64,000 bases of DNA from an uncultured Myxococcales bacterium (GTDB lineage: Bacteria > Myxococcota > Myxococcia > Myxococcales > Myxococcaceae): positions 434,001 through 498,000 of the forward strand of contig CALJKW010000022.1 of the NCBI GenBank assembly GCA_937980205.1, written 5' to 3'. The notes under the pieces were generated by a model, which saw only the letters and a program-made list of their open reading frames with translations, was not told the origin of the DNA and made no database searches. A program made the position numbers and the translations under genes. Shown piece after piece: positions 8,253 through 16,872 of the stretch (position 1 is the stretch's first letter; each line of letters opens with the position of its first letter).

Positions 8253-8680
8253 GAGCTCACGCGGTGATGACCATCGACGTCACCCACGTGACGCCCGAGA
8301 CGACGCTCAAGAAGGCGTACGCGCTGATGCGCAAGCTCGACGTCCGACACCTGCCGGTGCTGCACGACCAGCGGCTCGTCGGCCTCGTGTCGGATCGCGA
8401 CGTGCTGGTGCGCAGCACGCGCAAGCGCGGCCGGGTCACCGTCGGGGCGGGGCGCGTGCGCCGCGTGATGTCGCGCGTGACCCTGACGATGGGGCCGACC
8501 GCTTCGGTCTCCGAGCTCGCGCACCTGATGATCGAAGAGAAGATCGACGCGGTGCCGATCGTCGACTCGGGCCGGAAGCTCGTCGGCCTGGTGACGTCGA
8601 CCGATCTGCTCAAGCTGTTGACCGACGCCGTGCGGCCGAAAGACCGGCTGCCGTTCAGCTTCACGCTGCGGCAGCCGTGA
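8249..8680 (+). CDS. CBS-pair (Bateman) domain protein
   Basis: A 143-residue protein made of two CBS motifs and little else. CBS1 spans about residues 6-60 (MTIDVTHVTPETTLKKAY, then HLPVLHDQRLVGLVSDRDVL). CBS2 spans about residues 72-130 (VMSRVTLTM, then DAVPIVDSGRKLVGLVTSTDLL). Stand-alone CBS pairs bind adenosine nucleotides and report energy state. Its start codon overlaps the stop of the upstream universal stress protein, so the two adenylate-binding proteins are made together. There is no attached effector domain; the partner may be the Usp or the nearby transporter. Confidence 0.88.
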   Translation: MRAHAVMTIDVTHVTPETTLKKAYALMRKLDVRHLPVLHDQRLVGLVSDRDVLVRSTRKRGRVTVGAGRVRRVMSRVTLTMGPTASVSELAHLMIEEKIDAVPIVDSGRKLVGLVTSTDLLKLLTDAVRPKDRLPFSFTLRQP

Positions 8681-8719
8681 GGCCGTGCGCCACCTTCGGT
8701 GCGCGACCGCGGCGAAGGG

Positions 8720-9316
8720 TCACTTCGCGCCGTCGCGCACCAGGTGAAAGCCCTGCTGCGTGCCCATGCGCAGGCCGTAGCCGAGCTGGATGTTGAGGTT
8801 CGCGAGCGGCTCGACGAGGCGCGCGTTCTTGAGCGGGCCGGCGTCGACGGCGTCGAAGCCGATGTTGCCGGCGAGCTCGAGCGCGGTGCGCTTCGCCTCG
8901 GTGTCGTCGCCTGCGACGAGCGCGGTGAGCTTCGTGCCGTTCACCTTCCCCGAGTCCATGTGCTGCGCGAACACGGTGTTGAAGGCCTTCACCACCCGCG
9001 CCTTGGGCACCTTCTTCTGCAGCTCTTCCGCGCCGCTGGTGTTGAACCCGACGGCGAGCCCCATCTTCTCGTCGAGCGGGTTCGTCACGTCGATGACCGT
9101 CTTCCCGTCGAGGCCCGGGCCCGCGGTCGCCGCGGCGTCGGCCACGGCCTGGAACGGCACCGCGAAGATCACCACGTCGCCCCACGCGGCCGTCTCCTTG
9201 ATGGCCGCCTTGTCATTGCCGACCGCGCGCACGTCGTGCCCGGCCTTCTTGAGGCCGCGCTCGAGCGCCGAGCCCACGTTTCCATCTCCCAAGATGCCGA
9301 TCTTCTTCTTCGCCAT
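8720..9316 (-). CDS. NADP-dependent F420-reductase-like oxidoreductase
   Basis: A 198-residue protein with an N-terminal Rossmann fold starting MAKKKIGILGDGNVGSAL (GxGxxG at about residues 10-15), followed by VVIFAVPFQAV and TVIDVTNPLDEK. This is the NADP_oxred_F420/NADPH-dependent F420 reductase and 6-phosphogluconate-dehydrogenase-like superfamily, common in bacteria without F420. The length is a little below the methanogen Fno enzymes (about 220). ATG 9316 follows AAAGGAG. Presence of F420 biosynthesis cannot be judged from this window, so the true cofactor partner is open. It is convergent with the CBS gene and in the same direction as no close neighbour. Confidence 0.75.
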   Translation of the reverse strand: MAKKKIGILGDGNVGSALERGLKKAGHDVRAVGNDKAAIKETAAWGDVVIFAVPFQAVADAAATAGPGLDGKTVIDVTNPLDEKMGLAVGFNTSGAEELQKKVPKARVVKAFNTVFAQHMDSGKVNGTKLTALVAGDDTEAKRTALELAGNIGFDAVDAGPLKNARLVEPLANLNIQLGYGLRMGTQQGFHLVRDGAK

Positions 9317-9422
9317 GTGACGGCTCCTTTGTGCGTGAAGGCGCGTGGACTAACCGGCGCCCGCGCGCGGCGCTCGGAAAGGCCGGGCCGCCTGACTCGT
9401 ACGAGGGGACGTCACCGGGCCG

Positions 9423-10319
9423 TCAGCGCCGCCCGGTCCTGGTGCGGTCCTGTCTCCCGACCAGCACGTCGCAGCTCGCGCGCTCGAGCACCCGCTCGGC
9501 CGTGCTGCCGAGCAGCGCGGCGCCCAGGCTGGTGCCCTCGTGCGAGCCCACGACGATCAGGTCCGCGCGGCGGCGCGCCGCCAGCGAGAGGATGACCGCG
9601 CGTGGGTCTCCTGGCATGACCGTGGGGCTGAAGCCGCCCGCGTCTCGCGCGAGCCCCGCGAGCTCGAGGTCGGCGCGCCGCGCCGCTTCGTCGCGCGCCC
9701 GCGCTGCGGCCGCCTTCCCCAGGAGCAGCTCGTACGGCACGCGGGCGGCGTGCAGCAGCGTCGCTTCGACGTCTGGCTCGAGCACGCGCTGGGCCAACTC
9801 GGTGACCGCGCGGCTGCCCTCGCCGAGGTCGACCGCGACGAGCGGCCGCGCGTAGGCGCCTCGCGGCGGTTCCTTCACCACCAGCACCGGCACCGCGCCG
9901 ACGCGCACGACGCGCTCGGCCGTCGAGCCGATGAACATGTCGCGCAGCGGGCGCGGCCCGTGGCGGCCGACGACGAGCAGCTGCGCCGCGACCGACTTCA
10001 CCGCCGCGAGGATGGCGCCGTACGAGCTGCCCTCGCTCAGCACCGAGCTGACGAACACGCCGCTGCGCCCCTGTGCCTGCAGTGCCCGCTCCAGCCGCCC
10101 GGTCACCGCGTCGAGCTGCTCCTGGGCCTGGCGCTCGGCGGTGCGGTGCAGGTCACGCGGCAGCCGATCGGGCAGCACGTGCACGACCGTGATGCGCGCC
10201 CGCGGCGAGAGCGGCAGCTCGGCCGCGCGCGACAGCGCGGCCTCCGAGCCCGCCGAGAAGTCGGTCGCGACGGCCACGTGGGTGAACCGGGGCAGGGGCG
10301 TTCTGGCTTGCTCTGGCAT
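9423..10319 (-). CDS. Tandem-domain universal stress protein (UspA family)
   Basis: A 298-residue protein with two Usp domains. Domain 1 starts at residue 12 (FTHVAVATDFSAGSE) and has VVGRHGPRPLRDMFIGSTAERV near residue 120. Domain 2 starts near residue 150 (RPLVAVDLGEGSRAV) and has VVGSHEGTSLGAALLGSTAERVL. Both domains keep the G-(2)-G-(9)-G-S/T pattern of ATP-binding Usp proteins, unlike the 7311-8252 paralogue in which the second site is divergent. ATG 10319 is the only good start. It is divergent from the dioxygenase gene with 100 bases between. Role inferred: cytoplasmic stress survival. Confidence 0.88.
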   Translation of the reverse strand: MPEQARTPLPRFTHVAVATDFSAGSEAALSRAAELPLSPRARITVVHVLPDRLPRDLHRTAERQAQEQLDAVTGRLERALQAQGRSGVFVSSVLSEGSSYGAILAAVKSVAAQLLVVGRHGPRPLRDMFIGSTAERVVRVGAVPVLVVKEPPRGAYARPLVAVDLGEGSRAVTELAQRVLEPDVEATLLHAARVPYELLLGKAAAARARDEAARRADLELAGLARDAGGFSPTVMPGDPRAVILSLAARRRADLIVVGSHEGTSLGAALLGSTAERVLERASCDVLVGRQDRTRTGRR

Positions 10320-10419
10320 GTCGGGCTCGGCACTCGCACGCGCGCGCCGGCCCTGTCACGCACGAACTGACCTGAAGGTCGTGCGCCGCACCCTGGCCGG
10401 GGCTAGAAGGCCTGCCCGC

Positions 10420-11289
10420 ATGAGCGCGACGCCGCCGAACCCGATGCCCGCCGCGTTCATCGGCCACGGCAGCCCGATGAACACGCTCGAGAAGAACCGC
10501 TTCACCGAAGCGTGGCGCGCCTTCGGGCAGAGCGTGACCCAAGTTCGCGGCGTGCTCGTCGTCTCGGCGCACTGGTACGTGAACGCGACCGCGGTGACCG
10601 CGATGGAGCGCCCGCGCACGATTCACGACTTCTACGGCTTCCCGCAGCGGCTGTTCGAGGTGCAGTACCCGGCGCCGGGGCTCCCTCAGCTCGCCGAAGA
10701 GGTCGCCGAGCTGCTCAGGCCCACGCACGTCGGGCTCGATCGCGACACCTGGGGGCTCGATCACGGCACCTGGTCGGTGCTCGTCCACGTCTTCCCCAGG
10801 GCCGACGTGCCGGTCGTGCAGCTGTCGATCAACGCGCAGAAGAGCTTCGACGAGCACGTCGCGCTCGGCGCGAAGCTGCACGCGCTCCGCCAGCGCGGAA
10901 TCCTGGTGCTCGGCAGCGGCAACGTCGTGCACAACCTGCGCGCGCTCGACTGGAAGCGGCCCGACGCCGCGTTCGACTGGAACCAGCGCTTCGACGAGGC
11001 GGCGCGCGAGCTGCTCACCACGCGCCCCGGCGACGTCGCGCGGCTTCAGGAGCACCCCGACTTCCGCATGGCGGTGCCCACGCCGGATCACTTCCAGCCC
11101 CTGCTGTACGTGGCCGGCCTCGCCGCCGCCGCCGGTCGCCCGCTCGACGTGCTCGTCGACGGTCCCGCCTACGGCTCGCTCTCGATGGCCTGCTACACGC
11201 TCGACGCCGCCTGCCCGAAGGGGTCCTCGACGGGCGGCCCGGTCGACGGGGCGACCCCACCGGCGCGCGCCGACGAGACGAACCTCTGA
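10420..11289 (+). CDS. Extradiol dioxygenase of the DODA/YgiD class III family
   Basis: A 289-residue protein of the LigB-like class III extradiol dioxygenase family, closest in pattern to YgiD 4,5-DOPA dioxygenase. Metal-site residues are visible as H16 in FIGHGSPMNTL and H51 in VVSAHWYVN. Later landmarks are WGLDHGTWSVL, VLGSGNVVHNLR and DHFQPLLYVAGLA. YgiD enzymes open catechol rings such as L-DOPA using a non-haem metal; the natural substrate in most bacteria is unknown. Start ATG 10420 gives the family's usual N-terminus (MPAAFIGHG). The stop is three bases before the start of the phospholipase-D-like gene, so the two form a small operon. About 20 residues after the last core strand are poorly conserved. 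Confidence 0.8.
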   Translation: MSATPPNPMPAAFIGHGSPMNTLEKNRFTEAWRAFGQSVTQVRGVLVVSAHWYVNATAVTAMERPRTIHDFYGFPQRLFEVQYPAPGLPQLAEEVAELLRPTHVGLDRDTWGLDHGTWSVLVHVFPRADVPVVQLSINAQKSFDEHVALGAKLHALRQRGILVLGSGNVVHNLRALDWKRPDAAFDWNQRFDEAARELLTTRPGDVARLQEHPDFRMAVPTPDHFQPLLYVAGLAAAAGRPLDVLVDGPAYGSLSMACYTLDAACPKGSSTGGPVDGATPPARADETNL

Positions 11290-11292
11290 CCG

Positions 11293-12669
11293 ATGGCGAC
11301 CGTGACCCTGGCGAGCGAGCTCGCGCGGCAGGCCTTCGCTCGGGCCGCCGGCGGGCCGCTCATCCCCGGCAACCGCGTACGCCTGCTCAAAGACGCGCAG
11401 GAGAACTACCCGGCCTGGCTCGAGGCGATCGCGAAGGCGCGCCACCGCGTGCACTTCGAGAGCTACATCATTCACGACGATGACGTCGGCCGGCAGTTCG
11501 CGGCCGCCCTGTGCGAGCGCGCGCGCCACGGAGTGCGGGTGCGAGTGCTCTACGACTGGTGGGGCTGCTTCAACACCGCCGGGCGCTCGTACTGGCAGTC
11601 GCTGCGCGCCGCCGGCGTCGAGGTGCGCGCGTACAACCCGCCGCGCCTGGGCGGGCCGCTGCGGTTGCTCAGCCGCGACCATCGCAAGATGGTCTGCGTC
11701 GACTCGGAGGTCGGCTTCGTCAGCGGCCTGTGTGTCGGTCAGATGTGGCTCGGAGACCCGTCGCGCGGCCTCGAGCCCTGGCGCGACACCGGCATCGAGC
11801 TGCGCGGGCCGGCGGTGGCCGAGCTCGAGGCGGCCTTCGCGGAGCTGTGGGGTGGGGAGGGCGCTCCGCTCGAAGGCGACCCACCCGTGACGCTCGCGCC
11901 GCGAGGCGACGCCGCAGTGCACGTCGTCGCCAGCGTGCCGTCGACGGCCGGGCTGTTGCCGGTCAACGAGCTCGCCGCCACGCTCGCCAGCGAGCGGCTG
12001 TGGCTGACGGACGCGTACTTCGTCGGCACCACGGGCTACATGCGGGCGCTGTGCGAGGCCGCGCGCGCAGGGGTCGACGTGCGGCTCTTGCTGCCCGGCG
12101 CGAGCGACGTGCCGGTGGTCAAGCCGCTCTCGCGCGCGGGGTACCGCACCCTGCTGACCGCCGGCGTGCGCGTGTTCGAGTGGAACGGAGCGATGCTGCA
12201 CGCGAAGACCGCGGTGCTCGACGGGAAGCTCGCGCGCGTCGGGTCGACGAACCTGAACCCGGCGAGCTGGTTCGGCAACTGCGAGCTCGACGTCGTCGTC
12301 GACGACGTGGACTTCTCGAGGCAGCTCGAAGCGCAGTACGTCAGAGATCTCGAGCGTTCGACCGAGATCGTGCTGGCCGAGGGTGAGGTCAAAGACCGTC
12401 AGCCGGCGGCGAGGCCACACGCGTCGGGCCGATCGGCCTCGGCCGGAGCGCTGCGCCTGGGCAACACCCTCGGCGCCGTGGTGACGCGGCGGCGCGTGCT
12501 CGAGCCCGTCGAGGGCCGGCTGCTGCTGGCGGTCTCCGCCGTGCTGGCCGCGCTCGCCGGGCTCGCGGCCCTGTTTCCGCGCGTCAGCGCCGGCCTCGCC
12601 GCGATCGTGCTCGGCTGGTTCGCGCTGGCGGTCGCCTGGCGGGGCATCGCCGCCATGCGCACGCGCTGA
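11293..12669 (+). CDS. Cardiolipin synthase-like phospholipase D family protein with C-terminal membrane anchor
   Basis: A 458-residue protein with two HKD motifs: H130-K132-D137 (DHRKMVCVDSEV) and H303-K305-D310 (MLHAKTAVLDGK), each followed by the usual GS/G-x-N stretch (VGSTNLNPAS). This is the bacterial cardiolipin synthase type of phospholipase D. An unusual point is that the two predicted membrane helices are at the C-terminus (about residues 411-428 and 433-450), while ClsA-type enzymes have them at the N-terminus; a basic, low-complexity linker (residues 365-405) precedes them. It follows the dioxygenase gene after three bases. Phospholipid head-group transfer at the inner membrane is inferred; nuclease activity is possible in this superfamily. 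Confidence 0.82.
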   Translation: MATVTLASELARQAFARAAGGPLIPGNRVRLLKDAQENYPAWLEAIAKARHRVHFESYIIHDDDVGRQFAAALCERARHGVRVRVLYDWWGCFNTAGRSYWQSLRAAGVEVRAYNPPRLGGPLRLLSRDHRKMVCVDSEVGFVSGLCVGQMWLGDPSRGLEPWRDTGIELRGPAVAELEAAFAELWGGEGAPLEGDPPVTLAPRGDAAVHVVASVPSTAGLLPVNELAATLASERLWLTDAYFVGTTGYMRALCEAARAGVDVRLLLPGASDVPVVKPLSRAGYRTLLTAGVRVFEWNGAMLHAKTAVLDGKLARVGSTNLNPASWFGNCELDVVVDDVDFSRQLEAQYVRDLERSTEIVLAEGEVKDRQPAARPHASGRSASAGALRLGNTLGAVVTRRRVLEPVEGRLLLAVSAVLAALAGLAALFPRVSAGLAAIVLGWFALAVAWRGIAAMRTR

Positions 12670-12739
12670 GGGCTGAAGGCGCGCTGGGCTGAGCGCGCGG
12701 GCGGTCGCATCGGCGGTGCAGTTGCGAGGAACCGCCGGG

Positions 12740-12755
12740 TCGCCTCGCGAGGCGA
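12740..12755. promoter_or_regulatory. 16-bp perfect palindrome upstream of the RNA ligase gene
   Basis: A perfect palindrome (half-site TCGCCTCG) lies 52 bases before the GTG of the RNA ligase gene in a 138-base intergenic gap. It could be an operator. One such palindrome is expected by chance in a window of this size, so support is weak. Confidence 0.25.
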
Positions 12756-12807
12756 GCTGGACACCGTGCTGGAAGAGGAGACCTGGCGCTCCCGACAGAG
12801 GAGCTGA

Positions 12808-13488
12808 GTGCAGGACTTCGTCCTGAGCACGCGGGCGGCGGAGAACATCATCCGCGCAGTCCGCACGCTCGGTCAGCTGAAGACGCAGTCGAGGTTCGTA
12901 ACCCGCTCCACGCTCCTGGCCGGAGAAGTGACCGTCGAAGAGAAGGTCGACGGAGCGAACCTGGGCTTTTCGGTCGACGAGGCCGGCACGCTCAGAGGCC
13001 AGAACCGAGGCAGCTGTGTCGACCTCGAAGCGCCCGCCGGGCAGTGGAAGCCGCTCGAGGCGTGGCTGTCGCCCCACCGCCGCGCGCTCGCCGAAGCGCT
13101 CGCTGACGGTCTCATCTTGTTCGGCGAGTGGTGTTTCGCCGTCCACAGCGTGCGCTACGACCGCCTGCCCGACTGGTTTCTCGCTTTCGACGTCTACGAC
13201 CGTGCCCGCGGCGAGTTCTGGAGTGTCGAACGACGCGACGCTCTCGCGCAGCGCCTCGGCCTGGTGATCGTGCCGACCCTCGGGCGCGGGCGCTTCGAGC
13301 TGGGCGCGCTGCAGCGCCTGCTCGCGCGCTCCGCCTTGACCGACGGTCCGCCCGAAGGCCTCTACGTGCGGCAAGAGCAGCACGGGCGACTGGAGCGGCG
13401 AGCCAAGCCCGTCCGCGCCGAGTTCGTACAAGCCATAGAGGAGCACTGGTCGAAGCGACCCATCGAGGCGAACCGACTCGCGCGCTGA
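12808..13488 (+). CDS. Stand-alone RNA ligase (nucleotidyltransferase, PF09414-type)
   Basis: A 226-residue protein with the ordered motifs of covalent nucleotidyltransferase ligases. Motif I is EEKVDGANLG with K46 as the probable AMP-accepting lysine. Motif Ia-like is GQNRG, motif III is LFGEWCF followed by WFLAFDVYD, motif IV is PEGLYVRQE, and motif V is RAKPVRAEF. It has no second domain, so it resembles the small Rnl-type ligases that seal RNA breaks with ATP. GTG 12808 follows AGAGGAG. It stands alone between intergenic gaps, with no polynucleotide kinase, HD phosphatase or RtcB neighbour visible. The target RNA is unknown; tRNA repair is a guess from characterised relatives. Confidence 0.82.
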   Translation: MQDFVLSTRAAENIIRAVRTLGQLKTQSRFVTRSTLLAGEVTVEEKVDGANLGFSVDEAGTLRGQNRGSCVDLEAPAGQWKPLEAWLSPHRRALAEALADGLILFGEWCFAVHSVRYDRLPDWFLAFDVYDRARGEFWSVERRDALAQRLGLVIVPTLGRGRFELGALQRLLARSALTDGPPEGLYVRQEQHGRLERRAKPVRAEFVQAIEEHWSKRPIEANRLAR

Positions 13489-13776
13489 TCACGTCTCCGG
13501 GCCCAGCCAGGGTCGGTGTCCGCGAGGACGTCGAAGCGCTCCGAGCCGCCGGACCCGCGCAGCGCCGAGGCGCGCCAGCGACGGTGCCGCTCGACCGCGG
13601 CGCGGCGCGGCTGAACGATGGGGAGCTCATGGAGTGGTCCTCGCGAGCCACTCGGCCGGCCGGTCACACGTCCGGTTCAGGTGTCCGGCGGCGGCGTGGC
13701 CTTTACATAGAGAGCATGTCCGCAATTCGGGCCGCCGCATTGCCGTGCCCCATGCCGTGCGCGACGGAGGTGGTGC

Positions 13777-14685
13777 ATGTCGCTCGAGCTGTATTGCCGT
13801 AAGCGCGTGGTCGTTCTCGGGACGGGTGCCTCTGCCTTCGAAGCGGCCCGCGCGATGGCTCACAACCGCGTCGGCGCGGTGCTGGTGGGCAGCAGAGCGC
13901 GGCCGGTGGGCATCGTCACCGATCGCGACCTCACCCTGCGGTGCATCGGGCGCGGGCTCGACCCCCGTTCGGTGGAGCTCGGCGAGGTGATGACGCCCGA
14001 GCCGCTCTCGGTCGACGTCACCGAGAGCGTGCGGAGGGCGGTCGCGGTGATGCAGCGCCACCGGGTGCGCCGCCTCGTCGTGCTCGCTCGCGGCCGCCTC
14101 GTCGGTCTCGTCTCGCTCGACGACCTCGTGACGTCAGGCGACGTCGAGCTCGACCAGGTGCGCGACGTCTTGGGTGCGCAGGTGGAAGAGCTGGCCAGCA
14201 GCTCGGTGGACCTGCCGGCCCACGAGCACCCTCGCCACCGACGCCGCGAGGCCCGGCGGCGTGAGTCGATGCGCCGCTTCCTCGACCGCCTGATGGCGCT
14301 CACGGGCCTCTATGACGCTCACCAGGCGCTGGCGGCCTTCGAGGTGGTCGCCTCCGGCATCGCCCAACGGCTCACGCCGGGTGAGGCGGAGGACTTCGCG
14401 GCGCAGCTGCCCAGAGACTTCCGCGGTTACCTCGCCGGCCGCGCCGGCGGCCCCGACCGCGGAGTTTCACGACGATCGATCGAGACCGCTCTCGCGCTGC
14501 GGCTCGACATCGACGCACCGCGGGCCGCTGAGCTCGCCTCTGCGATGGGCCGCGCGATCAGCGAGCTCGTGTCGCCGGGTGAGGTCAGGGACATGAGGGG
14601 GCAGCTGCCCCGGTCGATGCGCGGGCTGTTGAGCCCGCGCTCGGCGGACGCGCGCTCAGGCCCCGGTGGCACCGAGCGGGCCTGA
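13777..14685 (+). CDS. CBS-pair protein fused to DUF2267 domain
   Basis: A 302-residue protein. Residues about 5-125 are a CBS pair (ARAMAHNRVGAVLVG and PVGIVTDRDL; then EVMTPEPLSVDV and VRRLVVLARGRLVGLVSLDDL). A charged linker (residues 148-165, RHRRREARRR) leads to a DUF2267 domain (about residues 165-290) with LTPGEAEDFAAQLPRDFRGYL and LVSPGEVRDMRGQLPRSMRGLL, two related halves of the helical repeat. DUF2267 has no assigned function but often co-occurs with Usp and CBS proteins. ATG 13777 follows CGGAGGTG. It lies alone after a 288-base gap. A separate DUF2267 protein is at 30624-31034. Confidence 0.82.
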   Translation: MSLELYCRKRVVVLGTGASAFEAARAMAHNRVGAVLVGSRARPVGIVTDRDLTLRCIGRGLDPRSVELGEVMTPEPLSVDVTESVRRAVAVMQRHRVRRLVVLARGRLVGLVSLDDLVTSGDVELDQVRDVLGAQVEELASSSVDLPAHEHPRHRRREARRRESMRRFLDRLMALTGLYDAHQALAAFEVVASGIAQRLTPGEAEDFAAQLPRDFRGYLAGRAGGPDRGVSRRSIETALALRLDIDAPRAAELASAMGRAISELVSPGEVRDMRGQLPRSMRGLLSPRSADARSGPGGTERA

Positions 14686-14740
14686 CGTAGGTGCTCGAAG
14701 CCCTCCGCGGCGGGCTCGACGCGTCGCCCGCGCCGCGCGC

Positions 14741-15295
14741 TCACGCCCGCGCGTGCTGCTTCACCCACGCGACGTAGCGGTCCATCCACGCCTGCAGGAA
14801 CTGTCTGCTCTCGGGGCCGATGTCGCCCTTCGCGTCGAACAGGCCGTCCTTCATCTGCATGAAGCATTCGGGCTGCCCCAGCGTGGGGACGTCGAGGTAC
14901 GCGAGCGAATTGCGCAGGTGCTGCTGCGCCACCGCCGTCCCGATGGCGCCGACGGAGACGCCCAGGACGCCGGCGGGCTTGCCGCCCCACACGCTCTGCC
15001 CGTACGGCCGCGACGCGTGATCGATCGCGTTCTTGAGCACGCCCGGCATCGAGCGGTTGTACTCGGGCGTCACGAACAGCAGCGCCTGCGAGCTGCGGAT
15101 CTCTTCCTTGAGCCGCTTCACCTGCGGCGCAGGGCTCGAGTCGTCGTCCTGGTTGTAGAGCGGCAGGTCGTCGATGCGCACCTGCTTGAACGAGAACTCC
15201 GGCGGCGCGAGCTTGGCGATCGCCGTCGCGAACTTCTGGTTGAACGAGTCGCGGCGAAGGCTGCCCACGACGACGGCGACGGCGTATCGGTCCAT
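14741..15295 (-). CDS. NADPH-dependent FMN reductase / quinone reductase (ChrR-like)
   Basis: A 184-residue flavodoxin-fold protein. The FMN phosphate loop is GSLRRDSFN (about residues 11-19), and the second signature PEYNRSMPGVLKNAIDHAS (about residues 78-96) is characteristic of the NADPH:FMN/quinone oxidoreductase family (ChrR, YieF, azoreductase-like). Such enzymes carry out two-electron reduction of quinones, chromate or azo dyes and limit oxidative stress. ATG 15295 is the natural start. It is convergent with the CBS-DUF2267 gene. The physiological substrate cannot be told from sequence. Confidence 0.85.
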   Translation of the reverse strand: MDRYAVAVVVGSLRRDSFNQKFATAIAKLAPPEFSFKQVRIDDLPLYNQDDDSSPAPQVKRLKEEIRSSQALLFVTPEYNRSMPGVLKNAIDHASRPYGQSVWGGKPAGVLGVSVGAIGTAVAQQHLRNSLAYLDVPTLGQPECFMQMKDGLFDAKGDIGPESRQFLQAWMDRYVAWVKQHARA

Positions 15296-15414
15296 GCGTT
15301 TGGCTCCGGTGGCGAGAACGCGCCGCAGGGGGAGCAGCGCGCGCCGCTGACCTAACGAGCCGCGTGCCCGGCGACGCCGTCCGCCGGGCTGTCACCTCGC
15401 GGTGGCGGCGCCGT

Positions 15415-16224
15415 CTACGGCAGCGACGCGGCGTTCGCGGCGCCCTTCGTCTCGAGCCGGCCGTCCAGCGCGCGCGGGCGGGTGAGCGCCGCGGCGATGC
15501 GCTCGCGCACGCGCGCCTTCAGGTCTTGCACGTCGGCCGCCGTCATCCCCTCGGTGGAGATCGGCTCGAGCACGCGCACCACCGCATCGGCGTCGCCGAA
15601 CCACACGCTGCCCTTGGGGCGGCACTCGCGCGTTCCCCAGATGGCCAGCGGCAGCACCGGGACCCCGGCCTCGATGGCGAGCTCGAATGCGCCGTCCTTG
15701 AACTCCTGCAGCTGGCCGTCGCTGCTGCGCGTGCCTTCGGGGAAGAGCATCACGCTCATGCCCTCGGCCAGCGTCTCTTGCGCTTCGGCGAACATCTGTT
15801 CGACCGACGCTCGGTTGCCGCGCTCGAGCGGAATGTCGCCGCCGAGGCTGATGAGCCAGCCGGTCACCGGCTGCCGGAACACCTCGCGCTTCGCCACCCA
15901 CCTCATGTCCCACGGCAGGTGGCAGAGCAGGAACGGGTCGGCCGTCGAGAGGTGATTCGACACCACCACGTACGCGCGCCCTTGGATGTCCTTCGGGCCT
16001 TCGCCCTCGACGTGAAACCGCCACAGCGGCGTGAGCTGCGACGTCAGCTTGCCGAAGCGGCGCATCCATCGCCCGCGCTGGCGCCGTCCCGCCTCGCGTC
16101 GCTTGAACAACGCGACGACGGCCATGATGGGGAGAAAGACGAGCGCGAGCGAGAAGAACTCGGCGTAGGTGTAGAGGCCCAGGGCTGCGCGGCGCAGGTG
16201 CGAGATCGGGGTGCTCGAGCTCAT
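15415..16224 (-). CDS. plsC: 1-acyl-sn-glycerol-3-phosphate acyltransferase (PlsC family)
   Basis: A 269-residue protein starting MSSSTPISHLRRAA. A membrane anchor at about residues 20-40 (FSLALVFLPIMAVVALF) is followed by the acyltransferase motifs NHLSTAD (HX4D), GGDIPLERGN, and LFPEGTRSSDG, then PVLPLAIWGT. The enzyme acylates lysophosphatidic acid at the inner membrane. ATG 16224 is chosen because the protein is colinear with the family from there; a longer frame upstream is basic and lacks homology features. A second PlsC-like protein is encoded at 33799-34527. It is divergent from the DUF488 gene with 100 bases between. Confidence 0.86.
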   Translation of the reverse strand: MSSSTPISHLRRAALGLYTYAEFFSLALVFLPIMAVVALFKRREAGRRQRGRWMRRFGKLTSQLTPLWRFHVEGEGPKDIQGRAYVVVSNHLSTADPFLLCHLPWDMRWVAKREVFRQPVTGWLISLGGDIPLERGNRASVEQMFAEAQETLAEGMSVMLFPEGTRSSDGQLQEFKDGAFELAIEAGVPVLPLAIWGTRECRPKGSVWFGDADAVVRVLEPISTEGMTAADVQDLKARVRERIAAALTRPRALDGRLETKGAANAASLP

Positions 16225-16324
16225 GATGACGGTGAGCGTCTTTACCGCCCTGCGCGGCGGGCATCGAGCGCCTCGCCGCGATTGCTGAGCATCCGGTGAC
16301 ACTCGGTGATTACGTGACGAAGCC

Positions 16325-16861
16325 ATGACGAGGAGCTCGTGGCACGGCAGGTCGATCTACGCCGTCGGCCACTCGACGCGCCCGCTCTCCGAGCTCATCG
16401 CGATGCTTGAGTCCGTGGGGGTCCGCACCCTCGCCGACGTGCGCACGATGCCGCGCTCGCGCACGAACCCTCAGTTCAACCGCGAGACGCTGCCCGCGAA
16501 GCTGAAAGGCCACGGCATCCGCTACGTGCACCTCGCGGAGCTCGGCGGCCTGCGCCGCCCACGGAAGGGCTCGGTGAACGCCGGCTGGAGGAACAAGAGC
16601 TTTCGCGGCTACGCCGACCACATGCGCACGCGCGAGTTCGAGCGCGGCCTCGCGCGACTGAAGCGGGCAACCGCGCGCGGAGCCGTCGCCTTCATGTGCG
16701 CCGAGGCGCTGCGCTGGCGGTGCCACCGCTCGCTCATCGCCGACGCGCTGCTCGTGCGCGGCGCCGACGTGCGGCACCTCGTGCGGGCGGGCAAGTCCGA
16801 ACCGCACCGGCTCACGCCGTTCGCGCGCGTGAAGGGGCGGTGGCTGAGCTACCCGCCTTAG
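16325..16861 (+). CDS. DUF488 family protein
   Basis: A 178-residue protein with all marks of DUF488: IYAVGHSTRPLSEL near the N-terminus, LADVRTMPRSRTNPQFN (about residues 37-53), YVHLAELGG, and the C-terminal signature FMCAEALRWRCHRSLIADAL (about residues 122-141) with paired cysteines. The family is widespread in bacteria and its biochemical function is unestablished; the conserved C-x(8)-C-H and Arg residues suggest a catalytic or metal site. It is convergent with the haem-motif lipoprotein gene, 11 bases between stops. Confidence 0.85.
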   Translation: MTRSSWHGRSIYAVGHSTRPLSELIAMLESVGVRTLADVRTMPRSRTNPQFNRETLPAKLKGHGIRYVHLAELGGLRRPRKGSVNAGWRNKSFRGYADHMRTREFERGLARLKRATARGAVAFMCAEALRWRCHRSLIADALLVRGADVRHLVRAGKSEPHRLTPFARVKGRWLSYPP

Positions 16862-16872
16862 CTGAAGCCGCG

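Noticed and set aside
8681..8719. GC-rich hairpin between the CBS and F420-reductase-like genes as a terminator
   Set aside because: The stem is short with a bulge and no T-run follows on either strand.
13489..13776. 288-base gap before the CBS-DUF2267 gene
   Set aside because: Inspected on both strands for small genes, RNA-like structures and palindromes. Only weak short symmetry was found, so no feature is reported.
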